Source: Flavobacterium crocinum
GTDB lineage: Bacteria > Bacteroidota > Bacteroidia > Flavobacteriales > Flavobacteriaceae
NCBI RefSeq assembly: GCF_003122385.1
Contig: NZ_CP029255.1
Span: 5,518,001-5,582,000 of the forward strand
Direction of reading: 5' to 3'
Length of the DNA: 64,000 nt
Below, one piece after another: positions 8,910 to 17,739 of the stretch (its first letter is position 1; each line of letters opens with the position of its first letter). Under the pieces are notes generated by a model. The model was not told the origin of the DNA and searched no databases. It was given only the letters and a program-made list of their open reading frames with translations. The translations under genes were made by a program, and so were the position numbers.

Positions 8910-10556
8910 TTATTCTCCTCTAACAACTTCTTTCTGAACTATTTCTCTTTTGGCTACATCATAATAATGTTCAATCGTAACATGATTATTATTTTCCGGC
9001 GTATTCTCTAGTTCATAAGCTTCTTTAAAGCCTTTTAATTTGACTTTAATATTCTCGTCAATTGCTCTGGTTTCTTTGAATTCACGAATTAAATCCAAAA
9101 CATCATGAGCGATATATTCGGTATCATGAGCATTAATAATAACTTTTGAATTTTCAGGAATTTCGTTTAAAGTTTGCTTGATGGCAGCTTTATTTAAAAA
9201 TGAAACTTCCTGTGCCAAATCAATATGAATGATGTCTCCGTCTTCATATTCTTCTTTTTTGAAGTTATAGGCTCTTTTAAGATTCCCTCTCAAAACAAAA
9301 ATAATACTGATAATAATACCCAACGCAACACCTTTTAGCAAATCTGTCGCAACGACAAAGACCAAAGTTGCAATAAAAGGGACAAACTGGTATTTCCCCT
9401 TTTTCCAGAAATGCATAAAGGTTGCTGGTTTTGCTAGTTTATACCCAACCAAAATTAAAACCGTTGCCAATGTTGCCAATGGAATTTTGTTTAAAATCAT
9501 CGGAATAGATAAAACACTTATTAATAAAAGCACACCATGAATGATGGTAGACATTTTTGATTTTGCTCCTGCATTATTATTGGCTGACGAACGTACCACA
9601 ACTGATGTCATTGGAAGACCTCCTAAAAGTGAACTTACAACATTTCCAATACCCTGCGCTCTAAGTTCTACATTGGTATCAGTATATCGTTTTTGAACAT
9701 CCATTCTATCTGAAGCTTCAATGCATAAAAGGGTTTCAATAGAAGCGACAATGGCAATTGTAAGGGCAACTACCCAAACCTGCGGATTTGTAACCGATGC
9801 AAAGTTTGGCATAATTATAATTGATTTAAAATCATCAAAAGATTTTGGAACTGGCAAAGAAACCAAATGTTCTTTTGCAATTGCCAAAGTGCTTCCTGTT
9901 GATACAAATATTTCGTTTAAAACAACTCCGGCAATAACAGCCACTAAAGCTCCCGGCACTAATTTTATTCTTTTTAGAAATGAGACTTTTTCCCAGCAAA
10001 GCAAAATTGTCAGCGAAACCAAAGTAACTACAACAGCTCCTAACTGAATATGATTTAAAACATCAAATAAAAACGAAAAAGAATTGCTTCCATCATTTTG
10101 AATAAAAGCCTGATCTCCTTCATAATCTGCATCATAACCAAAGGCATGCGGTATTTGTTTCAGAATAATGATAATCCCAATACCCGCAAGCATTCCCTCA
10201 ATTACATTGGTTGGAAAATAGTTTGATATACTTCCGGCTCTTAAAAATCCTAACGCTAATTGAATTAATCCAGCAATAAAAACAGACATTAAAAAAACAT
10301 CAAAAGCTCCTAAATCAGTAATAGCGGTTAAAATAATAGCTGTTAACCCGGCCGCCGGACCTGATACGCTGATATGTGACTGACTTAGATATCCTACTAC
10401 GATACCACCCACAATACCAGCGATAATTCCAGAAAATAATGGTGCTCCAGAAGCCATTGCAATACCTAAACACAACGGAAGAGCCACCAAGAAAACCACT
10501 AAACCTGAGGCAAAATCAGATTTAAGGTTGGCAAAAAGATTGATTTTTTTTGTCAT
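8910..10556 (-). CDS. SulP family anion transporter with STAS domain (probable bicarbonate transporter)
   Basis: A 548-residue integral membrane protein of the SLC26/SulP family. The N-terminal block FASGLVVFLVALPLCLGIAMASG is the family hallmark (quoted parts: FASGLVVFLVALPLCLG and IAMASG), followed by about 10-12 hydrophobic segments to residue 430, with SVSGPAAGLTA in the substrate pocket. The C-terminal 110 residues form a STAS-like regulatory domain. Substrate could be sulfate, but the adjacent carbonic anhydrase makes bicarbonate the better guess. A GC-rich hairpin (GATTTACCGC and GCGGTTAAAGATC, 10588-10625) separates it from the upstream small gene and could attenuate or end that transcript. 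Confidence 0.88.
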   Translation of the reverse strand: MTKKINLFANLKSDFASGLVVFLVALPLCLGIAMASGAPLFSGIIAGIVGGIVVGYLSQSHISVSGPAAGLTAIILTAITDLGAFDVFLMSVFIAGLIQLALGFLRAGSISNYFPTNVIEGMLAGIGIIIILKQIPHAFGYDADYEGDQAFIQNDGSNSFSFLFDVLNHIQLGAVVVTLVSLTILLCWEKVSFLKRIKLVPGALVAVIAGVVLNEIFVSTGSTLAIAKEHLVSLPVPKSFDDFKSIIIMPNFASVTNPQVWVVALTIAIVASIETLLCIEASDRMDVQKRYTDTNVELRAQGIGNVVSSLLGGLPMTSVVVRSSANNNAGAKSKMSTIIHGVLLLISVLSIPMILNKIPLATLATVLILVGYKLAKPATFMHFWKKGKYQFVPFIATLVFVVATDLLKGVALGIIISIIFVLRGNLKRAYNFKKEEYEDGDIIHIDLAQEVSFLNKAAIKQTLNEIPENSKVIINAHDTEYIAHDVLDLIREFKETRAIDENIKVKLKGFKEAYELENTPENNNHVTIEHYYDVAKREIVQKEVVRGE

Positions 10557-10641
10557 AACACAATACTAAAAAAAATTATTCATAAAAGATTTACCGCGTC
10601 TGCTGTTCAAATGCGGTTAAAGATCAAAATAATCGGAAGTA

Positions 10642-10923
10642 TTATGCTAAATTGGGAGGTGGAGCAAAAATGCTCGGAGAAATATTGTCAAGTTTTACAA
10701 TATTTTCAGAAACAATCGTTTTTTTCTCGATATAAACCGGAATGATAACTTCATGCTCAAGAATAGAAGGATGCATTACATTTTTAAGTTCTTTATGCAC
10801 TTCCTCTTCTGCAATACTAAAAGATACAGCCGCACTATTCCCTTTCTTAATCGCCTGAACAATTGTCGGGGTCGATAAGAAAGCAATAAAAATGAATAAT
10901 AATATGCGAGCTACAAATTTCAT
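10642..10923 (-). CDS. Small exported or membrane-anchored protein, unknown
   Basis: Not recognised. Starting at the ATG at 10923 gives 93 residues with an N-terminal hydrophobic segment (MKFVARILLFIFIAFLSTP) that is either a signal peptide or a single membrane anchor; an earlier ATG at 10947 would spoil this. The rest is short and hydrophilic, with a Glu-rich patch and a Pro-rich end (APPPN). It lies upstream of the SulP/carbonic anhydrase pair on the same strand, 85 bases away with a hairpin between, so co-transcription is possible but uncertain. Confidence 0.6.
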   Translation of the reverse strand: MKFVARILLFIFIAFLSTPTIVQAIKKGNSAAVSFSIAEEEVHKELKNVMHPSILEHEVIIPVYIEKKTIVSENIVKLDNISPSIFAPPPNLA

Positions 10924-10980
10924 TGAAACAAAAATAGCGTTAAACAAATAAAATCAAAGAGATTTTTATAGAAATTTAAC

Positions 10981-11021
10981 AAAAACAAAAAAGCAGAACG
11001 CAATTTTCATGCCGTTCTGCT
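10981..11021 (-). terminator. Terminator after dps
   Basis: Read on the minus strand, a 9-bp stem (AGCAGAACG / CGTTCTGCT) is followed by a T-rich run (plus-strand A-run 10981-10992). It lies 25 bases beyond the dps stop codon. Confidence 0.85.
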
Positions 11022-11045
11022 TCTAATTTATTAAAAAACAAGACC

Positions 11046-11525
11046 TTAAAGAGTTTCTTCAAGCCATGCATTCATCATCCAGATTGTTTTTTCCTGCTCA
11101 GAAATAAAGTCACTCATCATCGAATTGGTTCCTTCATCATTAATTTCATCTGATTTGTTTAATATTTCTCTTTCTATTTTTAACAAATCAGACAAAGAGT
11201 GAACGATTAACTGAACCGCTTTCTCATCATTAGAAATATTTTTTCCAACAGTCAATTTATTGTTTTGGATATAATCTTCAAAAGTATGTAAAGGAGTTCC
11301 TCCAATTGTCAAAACTCTTTCCGCTATCATATCTATTTTTAATTGTGCGTCTGTATATAATTCTTCGAATTTTACATGTAAATCAAAAAAACGTTTTCCT
11401 CGAATGTTCCAGTGAATTCCTCTTAAATTTTGATAATACACTTGAAAATTTGACAACAATACATTCAATTCTTTTACTAATAATTCTGACTCTTTTACCG
11501 GTAATCCTAAAATATTTGTTTTCAT
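11046..11525 (-). CDS. dps: Dps family ferritin-like DNA-protection protein
   Basis: A 159-residue mini-ferritin. The Dps signature is clear: HWNIRGKRFFDLHVKFEELY holds the first ferroxidase His, the second His, and the Asp/Glu pair completed by DMIAERVLTIGG. Dps forms 12-mers that oxidise and store iron using peroxide and protect DNA. It is transcribed divergently from an OxyR-type regulator 107 bases away, and a -7-like TAAATTTG is visible upstream on the minus strand at 11553-11560. Regulation of dps by that OxyR is a natural inference. The gene is followed by its own terminator. Confidence 0.95.
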   Translation of the reverse strand: MKTNILGLPVKESELLVKELNVLLSNFQVYYQNLRGIHWNIRGKRFFDLHVKFEELYTDAQLKIDMIAERVLTIGGTPLHTFEDYIQNNKLTVGKNISNDEKAVQLIVHSLSDLLKIEREILNKSDEINDEGTNSMMSDFISEQEKTIWMMNAWLEETL

Positions 11526-11632
11526 GATCTAATTTTTTACTCTAATTTACTACAAATTTAAAGCAACTTCAAGAAAATTTATATAAATAAAAATTATATT
11601 TTCTTATTTTTGTATCAAAATTTATTATCAAT

Positions 11633-12580
11633 ATGACTATAACTCAATTACAATATGTGTTAGCTGTAGCCGAGCATAAAAACTTCACACTTGCTGCTGA
11701 AAAATGCTTTGTCACACAGCCAACTTTAAGTATGCAAATACAAAAGATCGAAGAAGAACTTAATATCTTAATTTTCGACAGAAGTAAAAAACCTATTCAG
11801 CTTACTGATATAGGTCAGAAAATAGTAAATCAGGCTAAAAATATTGTAAACGAAGCCGATCGTATTAAAGATATAGTAGAACAACAAAAAGGTTTTATTG
11901 GAGGAGAATTCCGTCTGGGAATCATTCCGACTATTATGCCAACCATTCTTCCAATGTTTTTAAACAACTTCATCAAAAAATATCCAAAAGTTAAACTTTT
12001 AATTGAAGAGTTGAATACAGAGGAAATCATTTTAAAATTAAAAAATGGTCATCTGGACGCCGCTATTGCTGCCACTCCTCTTGAAGATGAAAAAATCAAA
12101 GAAATCGTATTGTACTTTGAACCATTTGTAGCCTATATTCCTGAAGGGCATGCAAGCTTTCAAAAAGAAGAAATTGAAGTTGCCGATTTAAACCTCAATG
12201 AAATCTTATTATTACAAGACGGACACTGTTTTAGAGACGGGATTTTAAATTTATGCAAAAGTGTCTCAGACGCCGACCAATCTAATTTCCAGATTCAAAG
12301 CGGTAGTTTTGAAACCCTGATTAAATTGGCAGACGAAGGCCTTGGCACAACGTTACTTCCGTACTTGCACACCTTAGACTTAAAAGAATCCGATAAACTG
12401 AAACTTCGAAACTTTAAGGAACCAAAACCAGCCCGCGAGGTAAGTTTGATTTACCCGAAGAGCGAATTAAAAATGCAAATCATTGATGCACTCCGTTCTA
12501 CAATTGCTGGCGTAATCAAGGGCGCGATTGTTTTTCAGAATGTTCAAATCATAAGTCCGCTACAAAAAAAGCAGGCATAA
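11633..12580 (+). CDS. oxyR: LysR-type regulator OxyR with conserved peroxide-sensing cysteines
   Basis: A 315-residue LysR-family activator: N-terminal winged helix-turn-helix (residues 1-60, MTITQLQYVLAVAEHKNFTL) and a periplasmic-binding-like effector domain. The effector domain carries GHCFRDGILNLC, with cysteines at residues 199 and 208. Both spacing and numbering match the peroxidatic C199-C208 pair of E. coli OxyR (GHCLRDQAMGFC). Oxidation to the disulphide activates target transcription in the family. Divergent dps is a textbook target. A TATTTTTG (-7-like) element lies at 11605-11612. Confidence 0.95.
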   Translation: MTITQLQYVLAVAEHKNFTLAAEKCFVTQPTLSMQIQKIEEELNILIFDRSKKPIQLTDIGQKIVNQAKNIVNEADRIKDIVEQQKGFIGGEFRLGIIPTIMPTILPMFLNNFIKKYPKVKLLIEELNTEEIILKLKNGHLDAAIAATPLEDEKIKEIVLYFEPFVAYIPEGHASFQKEEIEVADLNLNEILLLQDGHCFRDGILNLCKSVSDADQSNFQIQSGSFETLIKLADEGLGTTLLPYLHTLDLKESDKLKLRNFKEPKPAREVSLIYPKSELKMQIIDALRSTIAGVIKGAIVFQNVQIISPLQKKQA

Positions 12581-12581
12581 A

Positions 12582-12611
12582 AAAAGGAGCCAATTTGGCT
12601 CCTTTTCTTTT
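12582..12611. terminator. Bidirectional terminator after oxyR
   Basis: A 10-bp stem (AAAAGGAGCC / GGCTCCTTTT) with a T-rich tail, directly after the oxyR stop codon and touching the end of the convergent small gene at 12610. Confidence 0.9.
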
Positions 12612-12807
12612 ATACTTTAATTAGCTGTAGACTTGGTTTTAATTCTGGCTTTTCAATAATGAAATTTAATAGCCATTCTTGTAATTGTTCCATTTCGTAT
12701 GGTAACAGTGTTTTGATAGCTTTTTCTAGCTCTTTGCAGAAAAGCACCGGATCGAAACTTACTCTTTCAAGTATTGATTTCGTGTAATCGAACATCATTT
12801 TTGACAT
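12610..12807 (-). CDS. Small conserved-looking cytoplasmic protein, unknown
   Basis: A 65-residue protein without signal peptide or membrane segment. It is helical and amphipathic, rich in Leu, Glu and Trp/Phe (EQLQEWLLNFIIEK). No family is recognised. A real gene is supported by ordinary codon usage, a good placement between oxyR and mnmD, and the terminator at its 3' end. It resembles small proteins seen near mnmD or dps in other Flavobacteriaceae, but I cannot confirm that from sequence alone. Confidence 0.65.
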   Translation of the reverse strand: MSKMMFDYTKSILERVSFDPVLFCKELEKAIKTLLPYEMEQLQEWLLNFIIEKPELKPSLQLIKV

Positions 12808-12973
12808 AATAAAACAAGATTTTTGGGGGTTATCTCTATTTTTAAACTCGCACCAAATTTAAACATTAATCATATATAAAATTTCTTTTTAACTATTTTT
12901 TTTCAAAACTTTAGCAACGAATACGTTTTCTTAAAACAAATAAATCAATATAGAATCGTTCTAAACAACTCAT

Positions 12974-13636
12974 TTAAACCTTTTTAAAGGCTCGAAACAT
13001 TTCTCTTTTACCCGGAGGGCCTGCTAATTTTTCTACAGTAAATCCAACTTCAATCATGCTTCTTTTAACAACTCCGCGGGCTGCATATGTAACAAGAACT
13101 CCGTTTGGTTTTAAACTATTGTACATTTTCTGAAAAATTTCGGTACTCCAAAGTTCTGGTTGCACTCTGTAACCAAAGGCGTCAAAGTAAATCAAATCAA
13201 AAGTTTCAAAATCGTTTATTTCGTGAAAAAATTGTTTTCTTTTAGTTAATAAGAACTGGTCGCAAATTTCTGCCTTTTGGTTCCATTCTGTTTTATGCAT
13301 TTTCTCGAAAATGTTCTCAAATTCCAATGCGTCGAGTTCTTTCGCATAATTCATTTCCAAAATTTCATCAGCATCAACCGGATACGCTTCTACTCCAACG
13401 TAATCAATGTTCTGTCCTTTTTTAATGGACTCTAAAAAAGTTATAAAAGCATTTAAACCAGTCCCAAAACCAATTTCCAGTATACTTACCGATCCATCAA
13501 ATAATGATAAACCATTTTTGATAAATACATGTTTCGCCTCCTGAATTGCACCGTGTTTAGAATGGTAACATTCGTCCCATTCCGGTAAACGAATTGTAGT
13601 TGAGCCATCTAGCGTTTTAATTATTTCCCTTTTCAC
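12974..13636 (-). CDS. mnmD: tRNA 5-methylaminomethyl-2-thiouridine methyltransferase MnmD-type
   Basis: A 220-residue stand-alone Rossmann methyltransferase of the DUF752 family (the N-terminal half of the bifunctional E. coli MnmC). The SAM-binding motif ILEIGFGTGLNAF lies near residue 52 and LIYFDAFGYRVQPELWS near residue 145 matches the MnmC acid/aromatic active-site loop. It completes mnm5(s2)U34 at the wobble position of tRNAs reading split boxes. The FAD-dependent MnmC2 half is absent, which is normal for the stand-alone form. The final Cys-poor C-terminus KREMFRAFKK fits the family's PGxKREM ending. Confidence 0.9.
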   Translation of the reverse strand: MKREIIKTLDGSTTIRLPEWDECYHSKHGAIQEAKHVFIKNGLSLFDGSVSILEIGFGTGLNAFITFLESIKKGQNIDYVGVEAYPVDADEILEMNYAKELDALEFENIFEKMHKTEWNQKAEICDQFLLTKRKQFFHEINDFETFDLIYFDAFGYRVQPELWSTEIFQKMYNSLKPNGVLVTYAARGVVKRSMIEVGFTVEKLAGPPGKREMFRAFKKV

Positions 13637-13943
13637 TTTTTTCGAAATTTACAATGGCTTTTTATTGATTTTCAAGTCCTATTTAGATTCAAAATTAGTC
13701 AAAACTAATGCGTAAAGCCTTAAAAATCGATACTTTTTTCATAAATTCTTTATAAAAATCAATTAAATATTTGAGTTTATTATAGGATAAATAAATCTCA
13801 ATCAAAACCAGTAAATAATGAATTTTCACTAAGCATTTTACATATTTTTGCGTAATTTTGCATTCAATAAATTCTATTTCACATGATATCATCGCTTTAG
13901 ATTTTCTACAGTGAAAAATATCTCGCAAAAAACTTACAGAACT

Positions 13944-15014
13944 ATGAGTACAACTCAAACAAGCAAAATTGAAATCATAAAAGCTACTTCTACAAAAATC
14001 AATGAAGTAGATTTTGACAACTTAAGTTTTGGTGCTGTATTTACAGACCATTTATTCGAATGCGATTTTAAAAACGGGCAATGGCAAAATCCTGTCATTA
14101 AACCTTATGCTCCTATTTTGATGGATCCATCTTCAAAAGTCTTCCATTACGGACAAGCTATTTTTGAAGGAATGAAAGCTTATAAAGATGACAATAATGA
14201 TGTTTGGTTGTTTAGACCAGATGAAAACTACAAACGTTTTAATAGTTCTGCGGTAAGAATGGCAATGCCGGAAATCCCGGAAGCTATTTTTATGGATGGT
14301 TTGAATGAATTATTGAAATTAGACAAAGACTGGATTCAAAGAGGAAATGGTGCAAGTATGTACATTCGTCCATTTATGATTGCTACAGGACCTGGTGTTA
14401 TTGCAAATCCATCTGATGAATATAAATTTATGATTTTACTTTCTCCTGCAAAAGCATATTACGGAGGCGAAGTAAAAGTAATTATTGCTGAACATTACAG
14501 TAGAGCTGCAAATGGCGGAATTGGTGCTGCAAAAGCTGCCGGAAACTATGCTGCACAATTCTACCCAACCAACTTAGCAAACAAAGACGGTTTCCAACAA
14601 GTGATCTGGACTGATGATGCTACACATACAAAACTGGAAGAAGCGGGAACAATGAACGTTTTCTTCAGAATTAACGATACTTTATTAACAGCTCCAACAA
14701 GCGAAAGAATTTTAGATGGTGTGACCAGAAAAAGTTTGATCGCAATGGCTGAAAAAGAAGGCTTAAAAGTAGAAGTTCGTCCAGTAATTGTTTCAGAATT
14801 AGTTGAAGCAGCTAAAAACGGATCTTTAAAAGAAATCTTTGGAGCAGGAACTGCAGCAGTTATCAGCGTAATCAAAGGATTCTCATACAAAGATGAATAT
14901 TATGAAATGGCTCCAATCGAGAATTCATACGCTTCATTCTTAAAAGAAAAACTAACAAGTCTTCAAAACAAACTTTCTGAAGACACTTACGGATGGACAG
15001 TTAAGGTGCAATAA
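13944..15014 (+). CDS. ilvE: Branched-chain amino acid aminotransferase
   Basis: A 356-residue fold-type IV PLP aminotransferase of the long BCAT class. The PLP lysine is expected at K197 in GGIGAAKAAGNYAAQF, equivalent to the CKLGGNYG lysine of eukaryotic BCAT. Other marks are YIRPFMIATG, EEAGTMNVFF and FGAGTAAVI. It catalyses the last step of Leu, Ile and Val synthesis and the first of their breakdown. I prefer the ATG at 13944 (MSTTQ) to the in-frame GTG at 13911. A -7-like TAATTTTG occurs at 13853-13860. Transcription ends at a terminator that adjoins the next convergent gene. Confidence 0.95.
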   Translation: MSTTQTSKIEIIKATSTKINEVDFDNLSFGAVFTDHLFECDFKNGQWQNPVIKPYAPILMDPSSKVFHYGQAIFEGMKAYKDDNNDVWLFRPDENYKRFNSSAVRMAMPEIPEAIFMDGLNELLKLDKDWIQRGNGASMYIRPFMIATGPGVIANPSDEYKFMILLSPAKAYYGGEVKVIIAEHYSRAANGGIGAAKAAGNYAAQFYPTNLANKDGFQQVIWTDDATHTKLEEAGTMNVFFRINDTLLTAPTSERILDGVTRKSLIAMAEKEGLKVEVRPVIVSELVEAAKNGSLKEIFGAGTAAVISVIKGFSYKDEYYEMAPIENSYASFLKEKLTSLQNKLSEDTYGWTVKVQ

Positions 15015-15033
15015 TCCAAAACCATATAAAAGA

Positions 15034-15070
15034 GAAACCCGATAAATTTATTTTTATCGGTTTTTTTATT
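15034..15070. terminator. Terminator after ilvE
   Basis: An 8-bp stem (CCGATAAA / TTTATCGG) with an outer AAAC/GTTT extension and a T-run. It lies against the end of the convergent MazG-like gene at 15072 and may serve both. Confidence 0.8.
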
Positions 15071-15071
15071 T

Positions 15072-15452
15072 TTAGAATAATTTTGAAAAGTCCGGTTTAA
15101 AATAATTCGGCCCTTTCATTACTTTACCATCTTCACGGTAAATCGGCTGACCGTCTTCTCCCAATTTACTCATATTACTGCGCTGAATCTCATCAAAAAC
15201 AGCTTCGATTTTATCTTGCAAGCCATGCTCAATAATTGTTCCGCATAAAATATACATCATATCTCCAAGGGCATCAGCAATTTCAACTAAATCATTATTT
15301 TGAACCGCTTCGTAATATTCTTCATTTTCTTCCTTCATTAAATTATAACGAAGTAATTTTTTCTCAGCTCCTAAATCGGCAGTTGGAGTTGTACTGTGTC
15401 CAATTTTAAAAGCAGTGTGAAATTCTGTTACGGCGTCAAGTTGTTTTTTCAT
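15072..15452 (-). CDS. MazG-like nucleoside triphosphate pyrophosphohydrolase
   Basis: A 126-residue all-alpha NTP-PPase of the MazG/PRA-PH superfamily. The magnesium-binding signature appears as KEENEEYYEAV and, 16 residues later, EIADALGDMMYI, i.e. the ExxE...ExxD pattern. Such enzymes hydrolyse (d)NTPs to NMP and pyrophosphate, acting as house-cleaning or nucleotide-pool enzymes. The conserved C-terminal PNYFKPDFSKL is shared by a common small bacterial subgroup. The precise substrate is unknown. It is convergent with ilvE. Confidence 0.88.
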   Translation of the reverse strand: MKKQLDAVTEFHTAFKIGHSTTPTADLGAEKKLLRYNLMKEENEEYYEAVQNNDLVEIADALGDMMYILCGTIIEHGLQDKIEAVFDEIQRSNMSKLGEDGQPIYREDGKVMKGPNYFKPDFSKLF

Positions 15453-15587
15453 ATAGTAGTTTTCTTTTTTTGGCTAATTTAAATCACTTCTTCATAAAAT
15501 TAAAATAAAATTGAATTAAATCAAAAGGCAATGTAACAGCAAATCGTATACAATTCTCTAAATTTGCCGAAAATAATTTTTAAAGCT

Positions 15588-15776
15588 ATGTTTAGTCAGG
15601 GACAAATACTATTTGGAGTGTGTTTTTTTATTGCGTTTGTAATCATAATGATATTTGCTTATCGAAAAGATTTGGCACTGCATAAAATCTTTTACAAAGG
15701 AAACTATAAAGTATTACTTGTGTTTTTGCTGTTTATAGCTATTTTATTCTTAATCAAAATCTTTTTTAAGAGATAA
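15588..15776 (+). CDS. Small two-helix membrane protein, unknown
   Basis: A 62-residue membrane protein starting at the ATG at 15588 (an upstream TTG at 15564 is less likely). Two hydrophobic segments, about residues 8-25 and 42-58, are separated by a basic loop (YRKDLALHK) with an Lys-rich end (KIFFKR), giving a hairpin with cytoplasmic loop by the positive-inside rule. No family is recognised. It is monocistronic, separated from the SRPBCC gene by 130 bases. Confidence 0.65.
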   Translation: MFSQGQILFGVCFFIAFVIIMIFAYRKDLALHKIFYKGNYKVLLVFLLFIAILFLIKIFFKR

Positions 15777-15906
15777 TTATTTTTTGAGCGTAAAAGAGTC
15801 ATTTCAGAATTAAAAATTCATCTGATTAAAATAAAACCTAATAATTTTTGGTTATTAGTAAGACTCATGATAAATTTATAACTTTACGAAATCAAACAAC
15901 CTACCA

Positions 15907-17088
15907 ATGAAAATTCTTAAGTATTTATTTCTTTTTGCGTTATTAAGTCTTGTTGCCCTTACCGTTTTTGTTGCTACACAAAAAGGAATTTTTGATGTAG
16001 AGAGAAGTAAAGTAATCAATTCGCCTCGTGCAACGGTTTACAGTTATCTTAATGACTTTAGAAATTACGAAGATTTTGAATCATGGTCCGTTGAAGATCC
16101 TTCCATAAAAATGACTTTTCCAAATAAAACAAGCGGAAATGGCGCATCTTTTTATTGGGATGGAGTTGACGGAAAAGGAAATGCAACCACTCTTAAAACA
16201 AAAGAAGGCGAAAGCATTGAACAAAAAATGCAATATGACGGTACGCAAGCCGATGTTTCCTGGACTTTAAAAGATACTTTGAACGGAAAAACTAAAGTTA
16301 CGTGGAAAGCAAAAGGAACAATGAGCTTTCTTTTCAAAATATATACTGCCTTACATGGAGGTTCCAATAAAGTCATTGGAACTATCTACGAAAAGAGTTT
16401 AGCTAATATTGACAAAAACCTTGATTACGAAACTAAAACTTACGCTATCAAAGTTGATGGATTAGTAAAGAAAACTGAGACACCTTACATTCGCCAAACT
16501 TTTACAAGCGAAATTGAAAAAGTAAACAAAAATGCCCGAATTGTAATTCCAAAACTGATTCATTTTAGTGAAACAAACGGATTGTCGGCAAGCGGAAAAC
16601 CCTTTATCATCTATCACACTTATGATACTAAAACCGGTTTAGCTAAAATCTCAATCTGTCTTCCAATCAATAAAGAAATTTCTATCAGTTCCGGAAGTGA
16701 TATTTTATCCGGAAAACTAAATGGATTTGATGCTGTAAAAACAACTCTAACCGGAGATTACTCTCATAGAAACGAAGCTATTGCCAAAACAACCGCTTTT
16801 ATAAACAACGGAAAAATTACTCCACAGTTAAGCTGGTCGCATCTTGAAATATTGACTTTAAGTAAATTAGATGTAAAAGGTTCATCTAAGTTAGTAACCG
16901 AAATTTATTTCCCAATAATACCTAAAGAAGAACCAGTAGTTACCCAGCCAGTTTATTCATCTGAAACGCAGACTCAGGAACAGGAACCAACACAAACAGC
17001 ACCGGTGGTAAAACGCAAACCTGCCGCTACTCCTGCACCTGCTACCACAACACCTCCTGCACAAGAAGAAGAACAATCTGAATTTTAA
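15907..17088 (+). CDS. Membrane-anchored SRPBCC/effector-binding domain protein
   Basis: A 393-residue protein: N-terminal membrane anchor (residues 3-24), an SRPBCC (polyketide cyclase/START-like) ligand-binding fold (about 30-175), a second domain resembling the GyrI/AraC effector-binding fold (about 190-340), and a Pro/Thr/Gln-rich tail with alternating Pro-Ala. Similar two-domain proteins are common in Bacteroidota and bind small hydrophobic or cationic ligands, but no activity is established. The low-complexity tail (about 345-393) probably tethers the domains in the periplasm. It directly precedes the sigma factor gene (75 bases), though in a separate putative unit. Confidence 0.75.
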   Translation: MKILKYLFLFALLSLVALTVFVATQKGIFDVERSKVINSPRATVYSYLNDFRNYEDFESWSVEDPSIKMTFPNKTSGNGASFYWDGVDGKGNATTLKTKEGESIEQKMQYDGTQADVSWTLKDTLNGKTKVTWKAKGTMSFLFKIYTALHGGSNKVIGTIYEKSLANIDKNLDYETKTYAIKVDGLVKKTETPYIRQTFTSEIEKVNKNARIVIPKLIHFSETNGLSASGKPFIIYHTYDTKTGLAKISICLPINKEISISSGSDILSGKLNGFDAVKTTLTGDYSHRNEAIAKTTAFINNGKITPQLSWSHLEILTLSKLDVKGSSKLVTEIYFPIIPKEEPVVTQPVYSSETQTQEQEPTQTAPVVKRKPAATPAPATTTPPAQEEEQSEF

Positions 17089-17163
17089 TTTTTCAAGGTC
17101 TATTAAACCTTTTGTTTTAAATTCAGTCTAACTTATATTAAGAAGGTTTACAAAACAAAAAGT

Positions 17164-17706
17164 TTGACAGACGAGAAGGAATTTATAAAACAATTATTAA
17201 ACCCTGAAACGCAGAATACCGCGTTTCAAAAACTCCTGTCTGATTATCAGAAACCGTTGTATTCTCATATTCGAAATATTGTTTTGAATCATGATGATGC
17301 TGATGATGTCTTACAAAACACTTTTGTAAAGGTCTTTCAATATCTTAAAAACTTTAAAGGCGAAAGTAAACTCTTCTCCTGGATGTATCGTATTGCCACA
17401 AACGAAGCATTGACTTTCTTATCTCAAAAAGCAAAATTAAGCGGCATTTCATCTGAGGATTTGCAGAATAAAACAATCGACAATCTGAAAGCTGATCTTT
17501 ATTTTGATGGAGATGAAATTCAAATCAAACTTCAAAAAGCAATTGTAACACTTCCGGAAAAGCAACAATTAGTTTTCAAAATGAAATATTTTGAAGAATT
17601 AAAATATGAAGAAATTGCAGAAATCTTAGGAACTTCTGTTGGTGCCCTTAAGGCATCTTATCATCATGCAGTAAAAAAAATTGAATTATATGTTACATCA
17701 AATTAA
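17164..17706 (+). CDS. ECF-family RNA polymerase sigma factor
   Basis: A 180-residue sigma-70 family protein of the extracytoplasmic-function type: sigma-2 region (about 25-90, with DADDVLQNTFVKVFQYL and the SWMYRIATNEALTFL stretch) and sigma-4 helix-turn-helix (about 125-175, YEEIAEILGTSVGALKASYHHA). Translation appears to start at a TTG (17164), since no ATG fits the domain start. It is followed after 33 and 29 bases by a membrane protein and a periplasmic helical protein. The layout suggests a cell-envelope stress regulon with its own anti-sigma system. Confidence 0.92.
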   Translation: MTDEKEFIKQLLNPETQNTAFQKLLSDYQKPLYSHIRNIVLNHDDADDVLQNTFVKVFQYLKNFKGESKLFSWMYRIATNEALTFLSQKAKLSGISSEDLQNKTIDNLKADLYFDGDEIQIKLQKAIVTLPEKQQLVFKMKYFEELKYEEIAEILGTSVGALKASYHHAVKKIELYVTSN

Positions 17707-17739
17707 ACCTTTTGTAACTAAAACTATCTTATAGATATT

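Noticed and set aside
13695..13958. An 87-codon open frame on the minus strand
   Set aside because: It covers the mnmD-ilvE intergenic space and the start of ilvE, has AT-driven composition, and lies across a likely promoter.
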